DNA of 64,000 bases from Portulaca oleracea. Its lineage: Eukaryota; Streptophyta; Magnoliopsida; Caryophyllales; Portulacaceae. Each line of letters opens with the position of its first letter. Positions within the stretch are counted from its first letter, which is position 1. Positions 41,989-53,488 of this stretch are shown one piece after another. Below the pieces are notes generated by a model. That model searched no databases, had not been told where the DNA came from, and worked only from the letters and a program-made list of their open reading frames with translations. The translations under genes were made by a program, and so were the position numbers. The stretch lies in contig CM055877.1 of the NCBI GenBank assembly GCA_029582165.1, positions 31,489,749 through 31,553,748 of the forward strand. The letters are read 5' to 3'.

Positions 41989-43379
41989 TGATGGAAATCA
42001 GCCCACGCTTATTCCCCTAGGCCCAATCAAGAAGGCCCAATTAAAGGCCCATCATACACATAGGGTCCTTCATCAAAGGACTTCGACTCATACAGGGCCA
42101 ACAGGGCATATTTGGTTCAACTACATCAAATGGGCCAACGAAGAAAGGTACAAAGTTGAAGTACGAAGGCCCATTCATATGGTGTGTAGCTTATTTCAAG
42201 AGGATGTCCAAACATCCTAGAAGATGGGCCAAGGTCACGCCAAGCCCAAAACACCAAAGTTACACATCCAAGTCAAGTTTACAAGCCCAATTTTATGATC
42301 TTGATTTTTGGATGTAATTTAATTATTTTAGCTTAATTAGTTTTTGGTGTGTTTATTTTAATTAGGCTAGAATAGTCGTGTGATTTAATTCATAGTTAGG
42401 AATTGACTAATTTTGTAACTAATCCAATCCGGATTAGGAAAGCCAAGATGATTAGGATAAGGTTTGTTACAAACCAACTCCCCCTAGGATAAGGAATTCT
42501 AATCCAAGGAGGAGAAGAATAGATTAGACCACTAGTAGTAGAACTCTTTGGCTTGCACGCCAAGTTGGAGAGTTTTAGTCCCTTTAGGACTCTCATAGTA
42601 TAAATAGGGATGTAGCCTCTCAAGGCAATTCAATTCAAATCAATTCAGAAATATGAAACCCCTTAAGCTTTTAGCTTTCCCTCGAGTGTTTGGATAAACT
42701 CTCACCCTTTCTTCTATTGTATCTTGGTTTGGCACCCAAGTGGTTAGGAAGAGCTTGACCCTAGGTTGCGGTCTAGGTCAAGTTAGCCCTAAGTTGTCCT
42801 TTTTTTGGATTCAATTAGGAAACCTAGATCTATCCGTTCTTACCTTTCTATCAATATAGTTAAGGTAATTACCCTGTGAGCTTCACAATACGCTTAAGTC
42901 ACATTAATCTTATACCCTACCCCTTCATCCCCAACGCCACCTCCCATCACCCTCACTCCTCAAACGCCCCACCTCCTCAAATACACTCCACCTCCTTTTC
43001 TTTCTCCATAACAAACTTCTCTCCTCCAACAACCTAACAACCTCACCCCTCTCTCCCATCAAACGCCACCCTCTCCTCTCTCACCCCATCCTAACGTCAC
43101 TCTCTTTCTCTCACCTCCCTTGTTTCACGCCATCCCCCTTCAAACCCCCCATCCAAGAATCATCCCACTCCCTTCTTTCCCATTCAAGATTCATCCCACT
43201 TGAATCTTGAAACCACAAAAGCCCTACCGGCAAAATAACCCTCCATTAAACCCTAATTCACGAGAGCCTCCCCCTTTCTTTCTCCCTAATCTCGTGAACC
43301 ACCCCACCTTCATTGTTTGGTTACACGTGTTTCATGTATTATTGGAATCAAGAACCTTTCTTGATCCGGTAATACATCA
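41989..43379 (+). repeat. Ds2: solo D-family LTR
   Basis: 1391 bp, flanked by ATTTG (41984-41988) and ACTTG (43380-43384), a target duplication with one mismatch. The first ~230 bases are open in the D tail frame, in the subfamily form shared with Ds1. Confidence 0.87.
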
Positions 43380-43405
43380 ACTTGCCAAGCACCTCCCATA
43401 TAAAG

Positions 43406-44808
43406 TGATTGAAAACACCCACGCATACTCTCCTAGGCCCAATAAAGAAGGCCCAATTGAAGATCCATCATACATATAGGGTTCTTCATCAAAAGACTTT
43501 GTCCAATTCAGGCCCAATAAGGAAGAATCGAATTATTTATAAAAGATAGATCAAAGAAGGAGGATACAAAGTAGAGAACTACAAAGGTCCATTCACATGG
43601 TGTGTTTCTTATTTCAAAAGGATGTTCAAACATCCTAGATGGGCCAAGTCACACGTCAACCCCAACAGTATCACACGTCCAAAGTCAAGGAAAAACAAGT
43701 CATATTTTATGATCTTGATTTTTGGATGTAATTTAATTAGTTATAGCTTAATTATTTTTTGGTGTGTTTCTTTTAACTAGTTACATTAGGCGTGTGTTTA
43801 TCTTTCCTAGATAGGAATTGGCTAATATTGTAACTAATCCAATGTGGATTAGGAAAACCAAAACCAATTAGGATAAGGTTTGTTACAACCAACTCCTCCT
43901 AGGATAAGGATTGCTAATCCAAGGGAGAGTAGGAGTAGATAGATGAGTTCTCCTTGGCTTGCACGCTAAGAGAGAGACTCCTAGGCCTAGTTTAGCTTGG
44001 CTTCCACGCCAAGTAGGAGTACAAGTCCCTTAAGGACTCTCCTAGTATAAATAGCCTAGGTTTGTATTCAATTGAAACATCAGTTGAGAAATATGAATCA
44101 AGCTTTAAGCTTACCCCCTGAGTGTTTGGATTAACCTCACCCATTCTTCTATTGTATCTTGGTTTGGCACCCAAGTGGTTAGGAAGAGCTTGATCCTAGG
44201 TTGTCGTCTAGGTCAAGTTAGCCGTAGGTTGTCCTATTTGTGGATTCAATTAGGAAACCTAGATCTATCCGTTGTTACCTTTCTATCAATATAGTTAAGG
44301 TAATTACCCTGTGAGCTTTCTGTCAACACAGTTAAGTCACATTAATCCTTAACCTACCCCCATTCCCAACGCCAACCCCACCTCACCAATCCAAATCCTT
44401 TTCGCCTTCCCTTCTCTCTCTCCAGAACAACCTTCCAGCAACCTTATCTCTTCATAACAACCTAACAACCTCCCACTCTCCTCCACCTCCAAACGCCACC
44501 CTCGCACCTCCTCTCCCCCTTCTTACCTCACGCCACCCTCTCCCTCTCCCCCCTTCCAACGTCAACTCTTCCCCCTCAAATCATCATCCAAGATTCATCC
44601 CTTTCCCGTTCAAGATTCAACCCTTCTTGAATCTTGAAACTACAAAAGCCCTCACGGCAAAATAACTTCCACAAAGAACCCCTTTTCACAAGAACCACCC
44701 CTCTCTTTTCCACCCTAATCTCGTGAACCACCCCCACTTCCTTGTTTGGTTACACGTGTTTCATGTGTCATCGGAATCAAGAACCTTTCCTGATATGGTA
44801 ATACATCA
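43406..44808 (+). repeat. D3 5' LTR
   Basis: 1403 bp, a D LTR subfamily; the start is TGATTGAAAACAC. TATA box at 44046-44053. The pyrimidine-rich leader is at about 44340-44600. Confidence 0.87.
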
Positions 44809-44812
44809 AAAG

Positions 44813-44824
44813 TGGTATCAGAGC
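44813..44824 (+). other. D3 primer binding site
   Basis: TGGTATCAGAGC. Confidence 0.88.
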
Positions 44825-46904
44825 TCTAGGTTAGTGTTGAGTGTAAACCAAACACGTAACCTTCAAATCCAAAAGCCTAACCTGCTAATCCACAGGTTTT
44901 AACCTGCAATCCAAACACATAACCTTCAAACCTTCAGTACCAACCTACAACCCAAAACTCCACAAATAGCCCAAACACATTACCCTCCCTTACCCAACGT
45001 CACTCTGGCGTTCGAACCCCTACCATGGCACACGAGTTGCTCATGAGGAGGATCCTCAGCAGTTCGATTGTCCCAGAAGACCAACAACAACGAGAGGCTA
45101 TCTTTCAGCCTCACTACACCATCAAAAGAAAGGTCTGTTCCTTAATCGTTGATGGAGGAAGCTGCACCAACGTGGCTTCAATGACTTTGGTGGACAAACT
45201 TCAGCTGGAAACCAGTCCACATCCCAAGCCCTACACCATCCAATGGCTCAATCAGGGTGAAGGACTACAAGTTACTCATCAATGCTTGGTAAGGTTTTCC
45301 ATTGGCAAGAACTATCAAGATTCTATTTGGTGTGATATATTGCCTATGGATGCTTGTCATCTTTTGTTGGGAAGACCCTGGTTATTTGACAGGAGTGTGA
45401 TACATGATGGAAGAGCCCACACTTACACCTTCAGGTTTAACCACAAAAAAATCACCCTAGCTCCACTTAAAGTAACCTTTCCGTCCCAACCCAAAGCGAA
45501 TGATCCAGATCCAGTCCCTTCTATGTCAGCTGAACATCATGAGTTCAGTGAGCATAAAGAGATCATTCTCTTAGACCTAAACACAAAATCCAGCCACAAA
45601 ACTTCCCCACCTGACGTCCCAACTCACAAAGTTGACGTCCATCCCCTTGTCACCCCTCTTTTGGAACAATATTCTCATGTGTTCCTAGAAGAGATGCCGC
45701 CAGGTTTACCACCTGAGCGAGACATTCAGCATAAGATTGATCTAATCCCGGGGTCAGTCTTACCAAACAAACCTGCATACCGCATGAACCCTAGCGACAC
45801 ACAGGAGATTCAAAGGCAAGTTGATGATCTGCTAGCGAAGGGTATGATACGGGAAAGTCTCAGTCCGTGCGCCGTTCGAGTGTTATTGGTCCCAAAGAAA
45901 GACGAAAGTCAGCAAACTGCAGGGCCATAAACAAGATCACCATCAAGTACAGGTTCCCAATTCCTAGACTTGAGGATCTACTGGACAAGCTACATGGTGC
46001 CTAGGTCTTTTCGAAAATTGATCTCAGAAGCGGGTACTATCAAATTCGGATTCAGGCCGGAGACGAGTGGAAAACAGCATTCAAAACTAAAGGAGATCTC
46101 TACGAGTGGTTAGTCATGCTTTTTGGACTAACTAATGCTCTTTCTACTTTTATGAGACTAATGAATCAGGTCCTGAAGCCCCTTATCGGCAAGTGTGATG
46201 TTGTCTACTTGGACGATATACTTGTATACAGCAAGAGTGAGGAGGAACACATTCAACACCCACGTCAGTACTTGATTTGCTAGATTACGAGAAGCTCTAT
46301 GGGAATCTCGCCAAGTGCCACTTCTTCACCAACAAATTAGTCTTTCTTGGCTATTACTCTCGGCTGATGGGATACAGGTTGATGAAGAGAAAATCAAAGC
46401 AATCAAAGAGTGGCCTACACAAGCTAGCATTCACGACATCAGGAGTTTTCACGGCCTAGCTTCCTTCTACAAGAGGTTCGTGAAGAACTTCAGTTCGATT
46501 ATGGCGCCCATGACCGAATTACTGAAGAGCAAGGAGTTCAGTTGGACGCCATCAGCACAACAAGCGTTCGATTCTATCAAAATTCAACTCTGCACCGCCC
46601 CTGTTCTTGCCCTACCAAGCTTTGACAAGAATTTTGAAGTGGAGTGCGATGCTTCTGGAGTTGGTATTGGAACCGTTTTATCTCAGGAGGATCGCCCCTT
46701 AGCTTATTACAGGGAGAAGTTCGGTGACCCTAGATTCATGGAAGATAATGGGAGCCAACTCTGCTTATACAGTAATAAGATCTCTTTCAATCCGTCGAGT
46801 TCCTGGCAACCAACGAAGAATATTTGAGATCTACCTAGCCTTGGTCTCACCTTTGGGGACCTAAGGTTCATGGAGGATAACGGATGTCAATCTATCGAAG
46901 GAGT

Positions 46905-46990
46905 CACAGTTCACGTGAAGGCACTGACTCACGTGGAGATTATTGAAGAAACCATGGTTCACGTGAAGGTCCTGATTCACGTGAAGGTCA
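46905..46990. promoter_or_regulatory. G-box cluster of D3
   Basis: Four CACGTG palindromes in TTCACGTGAAG / CTCACGTGGAG repeats upstream of the pre-PPT hairpin. Confidence 0.58.
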
Positions 46991-47027
46991 CCATTGGGTC
47001 AATCGAAGTCTTCAGACTTGAACCTCC

Positions 47028-47063
47028 AAGTTTGAGGACAAACTTCTTTCAACTAGGGGGGAA
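47028..47063 (+). other. D3 pre-PPT hairpin and polypurine tract
   Basis: Arms AAGTTTG and CAAACTT, loop AGGA at 47028-47045, then AACTAGGGGGGAA. Confidence 0.87.
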
Positions 47064-49941
47064 TTATAGAAATCAGCCCATGCATACTCTCCTAGGCCCA
47101 ATTAAGAAGGCCTAATTGAAGATCCATCATACATATAGGGTTCTTCATCAAAAGACTTTGTCCAATTCAGGCCCAATAAGGTAGAATCGAATTATTTATA
47201 AAAGATGGATCAAAGAAGGAGGATACAAAGTAGAACTACAAAGGCCCATTCACATGGTGTGTTTCTTATTTCAAGAGGATGTTCAAACATCCTAGATGGG
47301 CCAAGTCACACGTCAACCCCAACAGTATCACACATCCAAAGTCAAGGAAAAACAAGTCCAATTTTATGATCTTGATTTTTGGATGTAATTTAATTAGTTA
47401 TAGCTTAATTATTTTTTGGTGTGTTTCTTTTAACTAGCTACATTAGGCGTGTGTTTATCTTTCCTAGATAGGAATTGGCTAATTTTGTAACTAATCCAAT
47501 TTGGATTAGGAAAGCCAAAACCAATTAGGATAAGGTTTGTTACAACCAACTCCCCCTAGGATAAGGATTCCTAATCCAAGGGAGAGTAGGAGTAGATAGA
47601 CGAGTTCTCCTTGGCTTGCACGCCAAGAGAGAGACTCCTAGGCCTAGTTTAGCTTGGCTTCCACGCTAAGTAAGAGTACAAGTCCCTTAAGGACTCTCCT
47701 AGTATAAATAGCCTAGGTGTGTATTCAATTGAAACATCAGTTGAGAAATATGAATCAAGCTTTAAGCTTACCCCCTGAGTGTTTGGATTAACCTCACCCC
47801 TTCTTCTATTGTATCTTGGTTTGGCACTCAAGTGGTTAGAAAGAGCTTGATCCTAGGTTGCGGTCTAGGTCAAGTTAGCCCTAAGTTGTCCTATTTGTGG
47901 ATTCAATTAGGAAACCTAGATCTATCCGTTCTTACCTTTCTATCAATATAGTTAAGGTAATTACCCTGTGAGCTTTCTGTCAATACAGTTAAGTCACATT
48001 AATCCTAAACCTACCCCCGTTCCCAACGCCATCCCCACCTCCTTAAGCCCCTTTCAATTCATCACCCACCCACCTCACCAATCCAAATCCTTTTCGCCTT
48101 CCCTTCTCTCTCTCCATAACAACCTTCCAACAACCTTATCTCTCCATAACAACCTAACAACCTCCCACTCTCCTCCACCTCCAAACGCCACCCTCTCACC
48201 TCCTCTCCCCCTTCTTACCTCACGCCACCTTCTCCATCTCCCCTCTTCCAACGTCAACTCTTCCCTCTCAAATCATAATCCAAGATTCATCCCTTTCCCG
48301 TTCAAGATTCAACCTTTCTTGAATCTTGAAACTACAAAAGCCCTCACAGCAAAATAACTTCCACAAAGAACCCCTTTTCACGAGAACCACCCCTCTCTTT
48401 TCTGATGGAAATCAGCCCACGCTTATTCCCTTAGGCCCAATCAAGAAGGCCCAGTTGAAGATCCATCATACATATAGGGTCCTTCATCAAAGGACTTTGT
48501 CCAATTCAGGCCCAATAAGGAAGAATCGAATCATTTATAAAAGATGGATTAAAGAAGGAGGATATAAAGTGGAATTGCAAAGGCCCATCCACATGGTGTG
48601 CCTAGTATTTCAAGAGGATGTCCAAACATCCTAGAGTTGGGCTCAACCTCATGCCAAGCCCAAGAGTATCACACGTCCAAGTCAAGAAGTCAAGCTAGAT
48701 TTAATAATCTTGATTTTTGGATGTAATTTATTTCTAGCATTTATTTTGGTGTGTTTTTAATTTTTAGAATAATGTAAGATGACAAGTGAATCATAAACTT
48801 GATCATCCTAGGTTAATTATTTTCGTGTGGTTTAGTTAGCTAGGTGCCATCTTCTTGATTTCTAGATTAGGATGGCTTATTTTGTAACTAATCCATCTCG
48901 GATTAGGAAAGCCAATTCTAATTAGGATAAGGTGGTTGTAACCATCTCCCCTTAGGATAAGGAATTCTAATCCAACAGGAGATTTGAATAGTTAATAATC
49001 TAGGATTAGTAATCCTTGGCTTGCACGCCAAGTAGGATTCCTAGGAGAGTTAGGATTCTCCTAGTATAAATAGCCTAGGCTTGTAATCGTTTCAATCATT
49101 CGATTCAGAAATATGAAACCCCTTAAGCTTTTAGCTTTCCCTCGAGTGTTTGGATAAACTCTCACCCTTTTCTTCTATTGTATCTTGGTCTGGCACCCAA
49201 GTGGTTAGGAAGTGCTTGACCCTAGGTTGCGGTCTAGGTCAAGTTAGCCCTAGGTTGTCCATCTTGTGGATTCAAGATAGAAACCTAGCTCTATCTGTTC
49301 TTACCTTTCTATCAATATAGTTAAGGTAATTACATTGTGAGCTTTCTGTCAATACAGTTAAGTCACAACCCAACCCTATCTCCTACCCCCTCTACCCAAC
49401 GCCACCTCTACCTCCTTTATCACCAACAAAATCGTCACCCTTCCCCCTCTCACAAATGCCACCTTCTTTCCTCTTTCTCTCTCCATAACAACCATCCAAC
49501 AAACCCTCTCTCTCCTCCAACAACCCAACAAACTCTCCCTCCTCATCAAACCAACGTCCATCCTCTCTCTCCCATCCCTCATACCTCACGTCACCTTCCT
49601 CCCAACTCCCCTTCCAAGAATCATTCATCCCTCTCTCTTCCCGTTCAAGATTCAACCCTTCTTCAATCTTGAAACCACAAAAGCCCTCACGGCAAAACAA
49701 TCTCCACAATGAACCCTATTCACGAGAACCACCCCTTTCTTCCTCCCTTAATCTCGTGAACCACCCCCTCCTTGTTGTTTGATTACACGTGTTTCGTGTA
49801 TTGGAATCAAGAACCTTTCTTGATCCGGTAATACATCATTTTCCACCCTAATCTCGTGAACCACCCCCACTTCCCTGTTTGGTTACACGTGTTTCATGTA
49901 TCATCGGAATCAAGAACCTTTCTTGACCTGGTAATACATCA
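47064..49941 (+). repeat. D3 3' LTR, split by Ds3
   Basis: Pieces 47064-48402 and 49844-49941. The start reads TTATAGAAATC where the consensus is TGATGGAAATC. Ends at GGTAATACATCA. Confidence 0.85.
48403..49838 (+). repeat. Ds3: solo D-family LTR inside D3 3' LTR
   Basis: 1436 bp with perfect TTTTC copies (48398-48402 and 49839-49843). Its middle part (about 48690-49070) differs from both other D LTR forms while the ends agree, so it is a third LTR form or a mosaic. Confidence 0.9.
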
Positions 49942-49978
49942 CATTGGCTTTACCTGATAGAACTCGCATATGAGCTCT

Positions 49979-50019
<41 letters not shown>

Positions 50020-50537
50020 CAGTTCGATTAGTCTTTCGCCCGTATACCCAAGTCAGACGAACGATTTGCACGTCAGTATCGCTTCGGGCCTCCACATGAG
50101 TTTCCTCTGGCTTCGCCCCGCTCAGGTATAATTCACCATCTTTCGGGTCCCGATAGGTATGCTCTCACTCGAACCCTTCTCAGAAGATCAAGGTCGGTCG
50201 GCGGTGCACCCGCAAGGGGATCTCGCCAATTAGCTTCCTTGCGCCGTACGGGTTTACTCGCCCGCTAACTCGCACACATGTCAGACTCCTTTGTCCGTGT
50301 TTCAAGACGGGCCGAATGGGGGGCCCGCAGGCCGACGCCTGGAGCGCGCAAGTGCTGGAGCACGCCGTGACGGCGCGCGCTGCCTTCCACGATCGCGAGG
50401 ACGACGCACCCGGGAACCGGGGTTTAGCCGCCCTCCCAATCCGCATCGGTCCACACCCCGAGCCGACCGGCGGACCCGCATGTGACCGTTCCACATCCAA
50501 CCGAGGCGCATCGCTGGCCCCCATCCGCTTCCCTCCC
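49942..50537 (-). rRNA. Fragment of a nuclear 25S (large-subunit) rRNA gene
   Basis: Read on the minus strand this matches, from memory, the 5' third of plant 25S rRNA (domains I-II), including the segments around GACCCGTCTTGAAACACGGA-like and GTTCCCTCCGAAGTTTCCCT-like sequence. It has several substitutions in normally invariant positions, so it is a pseudogene copy. It is about 596 bp, with neither rRNA end present. It is bounded left by the D3 LTR end and right by a truncated D LTR, with a 3-base CCC overlap at the right junction. Confidence 0.88.
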
Positions 50538-51902
50538 AGTTGAAGATCCATCATACATATAGGGTCCTTCATCAAAGGACTTTGTCCAATTCAGGCGCAA
50601 TAAGGAAGAATCGAATCATTTATAAAAGATGGATTAAAGAAGGAGGATACAAAGTGGAATTGCAAAGGCCCATCTGGTGTGCCTAGTATTTCAAGAGGAT
50701 GTCCAAACATCCTAGAGTTGGGCTCAACCTCACGCCAAGCCCAAGAGTACCACACGTCCAAGTCAAGTTTACAAGCCCAATTTTATGATCTTGATTTTTG
50801 GATGTAATTTAATTATTTTAGCTTAATTAGTTTTTGGTGTGTTTATTTTAATTAGGCTAGAATAGTCGTATGATTTAATTCCAAGTTAGAAATTGGCTAA
50901 TTTTGTAACTAATCCAATCCGGATTAGGAAAGCCAAGATGATTAGGATAAGGTTTGTTATTAGGATAAGGTTTGTTACAAACCAACTCCCCCTAGGATAA
51001 GGAATTCTAATCCAAGGAGGAGTAGAATAGATTAGACCACTAGTAGTAGAACTCTTTGGCTTGCACGCCAAGTTGGAGAGTTTTAGTCCCTTTAGGACTC
51101 TCATAGTATAAATAGGGATGTAGCCTCTCAAGGCAATTGAATTCAATTCAGAAATATGAAACCCCTTAAGCTTTTAGCTTTCCCTCGAGTGTTTGGATAA
51201 ACTCTCACCCTTTTCTTCTATTGTATCTTGGTTCGGCACCCAAGTGGTTAGGAAGAGCTTGACCCTAGGTTGCGGTCTAGGTCAAGTTAGCCCTAGGTTG
51301 TCCTATTTGTGGATTCAATTAGGAAACCTAGATCTATCTGTTCTTACATTTCTATCAATATAGTTAAGGTAATTACTCTGTGAGCTTTCTGTCAATACAG
51401 TTAAGTCACATCAACCCTAAACCTACCCCCCCATAAACTCACGCCACCTTCCTTCCCCATCACTCCCTCAAACGTCTCCCACCTCCTCAACCACACTCCA
51501 CCTCCTTTTCTTTTCTCTCTCCATAACAAACTTCTCTCTCCTCCAACAACCTAACAACCTCACCCTTCTCTCTCCCATCAAACGCCACCCTCTCCCTCTC
51601 TCACCCCCATCCTAATGTCACTCTCTCTTTCTCTCACCTCCCTTGTTTCACGCCATCCCCCTTCAAACCCCCCATCCAAGAATCGTCCCTCTCCCTTCTT
51701 TCCCATTCAAGATTCATCCCACTTGAATCTTGAAACCACAAAAGCCCTACCGGCAAAATAACCCTCCATTAAACCCTAATTCACGAGAGCCTCCCCCTTT
51801 CTTTCTCCCTAATCTCGTGAACCACCCCACCTTCATTGTTTGGTTACACGTGTTTCATGTATTATTGGAATCAAGAACCTTTCTTGATCCGGTAATACAT
51901 CA
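50538..51902 (+). repeat. Dt: D LTR lacking its first ~50 bases
   Basis: Begins inside the LTR at AGTTGAAGATCC, joined directly to the rRNA fragment, and ends GGTAATACATCA. TATA box at 51107-51114. It abuts the F integrase fragment on the right. It also has a small deletion near 50672. Confidence 0.87.
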
Positions 51903-52247
51903 CCTTTGAATGCCTTGAAATCATCATAGATTCCTTTGATGCTTGACTTGAACTTCCACTTTCTTCCAAATTTTCTCAATACTAATCCAATGACATCATG
52001 GAACTTCAAATCTCGTTTCTTCATAGAAAATGTAGGAACCTCATATAACTTCTCAACTTCAAAGTATAGATTCACAAGTTTGTAACTCATGATGAAAACA
52101 ACAGTAAGACTTCCTTGAATACATGGTACTTCAACCTTAGAATTCAAGCTTTTATCTCTATATAGTATAGAAGGTTTGCAAATATCACAACATTGTAACG
52201 TTTGCTCAATGTCAACGATCATGCTTAGCCAGAAATAATACTCCTTC
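51903..52247 (-). pseudogene. F integrase fragment, degenerate core
   Basis: Continues the frame broken by B3. Minus-strand translation gives the second half of the HHCC zinc domain (YYFWLSMIVDIEQ...CCDIC), then a shrunken catalytic core that aligns to VANLYFEEVVKLHGIP and SDRDSKF of element A. The first acidic residue has no counterpart and the second is lysine (M-K-K-R-D-L-K-F). The core breaks off before the glutamate and is fused to IKGIYDDFKAFK, the same tail seen at the end of B2 and B1 proteins. The D LTR cuts it at 51902. Confidence 0.75.
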
Positions 52248-53224
52248 TGATGCATATTTGATGGCCTTATGCATCAAGGTCAACCATGGAGACATCTAAT
52301 ACTCACCTAGAAGAAAGAAGAGCTCAAGTCTCTCATATATCTCTCTACTTGGAAGGGATCAACTCATGTGGTCGTATATTTTTGCTCCTTAATTCAAGGA
52401 CCATGAAGCTATCATAGAAGTCATCCTAGAGAGGATTAATCTACATTCCAAGAGCTTTCATATGGTTCAAGAATCTTTAAATTTGGATGAGAATCCAAGG
52501 AGTTATCAATATTTGTAATATAGTTTAGTTCATTGTTTTCTTTATGATGTAATCATTAGAGTAGATGATGAAAGCCCTAAGTGGCCCATTTCTTGTCTTG
52601 TACACGCCATAAGGGAGGGCTTGTAACTATAAATACCCCCCTTAGGGAGCTTTGTAATTCATTCACATACATTGAGTTTTAGATAAACAAACACATGTTG
52701 TGTTCTTTCTAGCTTTCATGCTAGGCTCTTTTCGTTTCTCTCTTGTGGGATTCGAATCATCCCCTTCTTCTAGCTAAGGTTGGCATCCTTAGTGGTGAAA
52801 GGAAGGAATTGAAGGTCTCTTGAAGGTGGTGTGGCTATATCCTTCCAAGAGTCTTCGAAAGCCATCATCTATCCATCGTTCAATCATCCATTTATCATCC
52901 ATTTCACGTTATTCTTCAAGAATTCAACAAGAATTCATCAAGCATTCAACAAGAAGCATTCGTTCTTCATCAACACGTCCAAGCTTCAACAAACGTGCAT
53001 CCATTCAAACACTTCATTCGTTCATCATTCATCATTCGTTTAACCATTCGTTCATCTTTTCTATTCATTTGGTAATCATCTTTCATAGTTCTTTCCATCC
53101 TTTTTCATCCATTTCTATTCCATTTTAGGTTCTTTGGAACTTTGAGAAGGGAGATTCCTATCTTCGTTTTAAAGATCCTTAGATATTGTATAATGAGATC
53201 ACCCCTTGGTCCCATTATGCATCA
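52248..53224 (+). repeat. B3 5' LTR
   Basis: 977 bp, B2-type. The start hairpin has one mismatch (TGATGCATAT against TTATGCATCA). TATA box at 52628-52635. Confidence 0.93.
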
Positions 53225-53228
53225 AAAT

Positions 53229-53240
53229 TGGTATCAGAGC
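53229..53240 (+). other. B3 primer binding site
   Basis: TGGTATCAGAGC. Confidence 0.88.
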
Positions 53241-53488
53241 TTAGGAGTTTGAATCTCTTAGTTCTTGAAACAATATTTTTACAATCTTTCCCTCTCCCAC
53301 ACGTTCCCCATCACCCCTACCATCACACGTCCATCACAAAAATTCATCCTCCATCACACGTCCCCACTAAACTCCACAAAGAACCTGTGAGCCCAAACAC
53401 AAATCCAACCAATTCCCCCTCACGTCCCTTCTATGCTAACCATCCTACCATGAGTTTCTTGTGATCTTTTGAATCAAGATAGGTTCTA

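Larger units (their letters stand above)
45025..47063 (+). pseudogene. D3 protease - reverse transcriptase - RNase H fragment
   Basis: ATG 45025 (M-A-H-E-L) opens a 301-residue frame: retropepsin with DGG and LLLGRPWLFD, a linker with PPGLPPERDIQHKIDLIPG, and the RT fingers. A deletion near 45912 breaks it. RT continues in other frames with the catalytic box YLDD (46206-46217), the best preserved of the D copies, then a frame 46315-46827 with the RT thumb and the RNase H start ([10 protein letters not shown]). RNase H then stops abruptly, the [10 protein letters not shown] blocks and V-H-V-K repeats follow, and SLRTNF leads into the PPT. Integrase is absent. Confidence 0.82.
43406..49941 (+). 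mobile_element. D3: diverged D-subfamily element, right flank rearranged
   Basis: LTRs 43406-44808 and 47064-48402 plus 49844-49941 (interrupted by Ds3). The interior has protease, RT and the start of RNase H, without Gag or integrase. Left flank TAAAG and right flank CATTG do not match, and the right flank is rRNA gene sequence, so one side was replaced after insertion. Confidence 0.85.

Noticed and set aside
50180..50575. Arg/Pro-rich frames over 50180-50575 on both strands
   Set aside because: They lie in the 25S rRNA gene fragment, whose GC-rich sequence yields chance frames.
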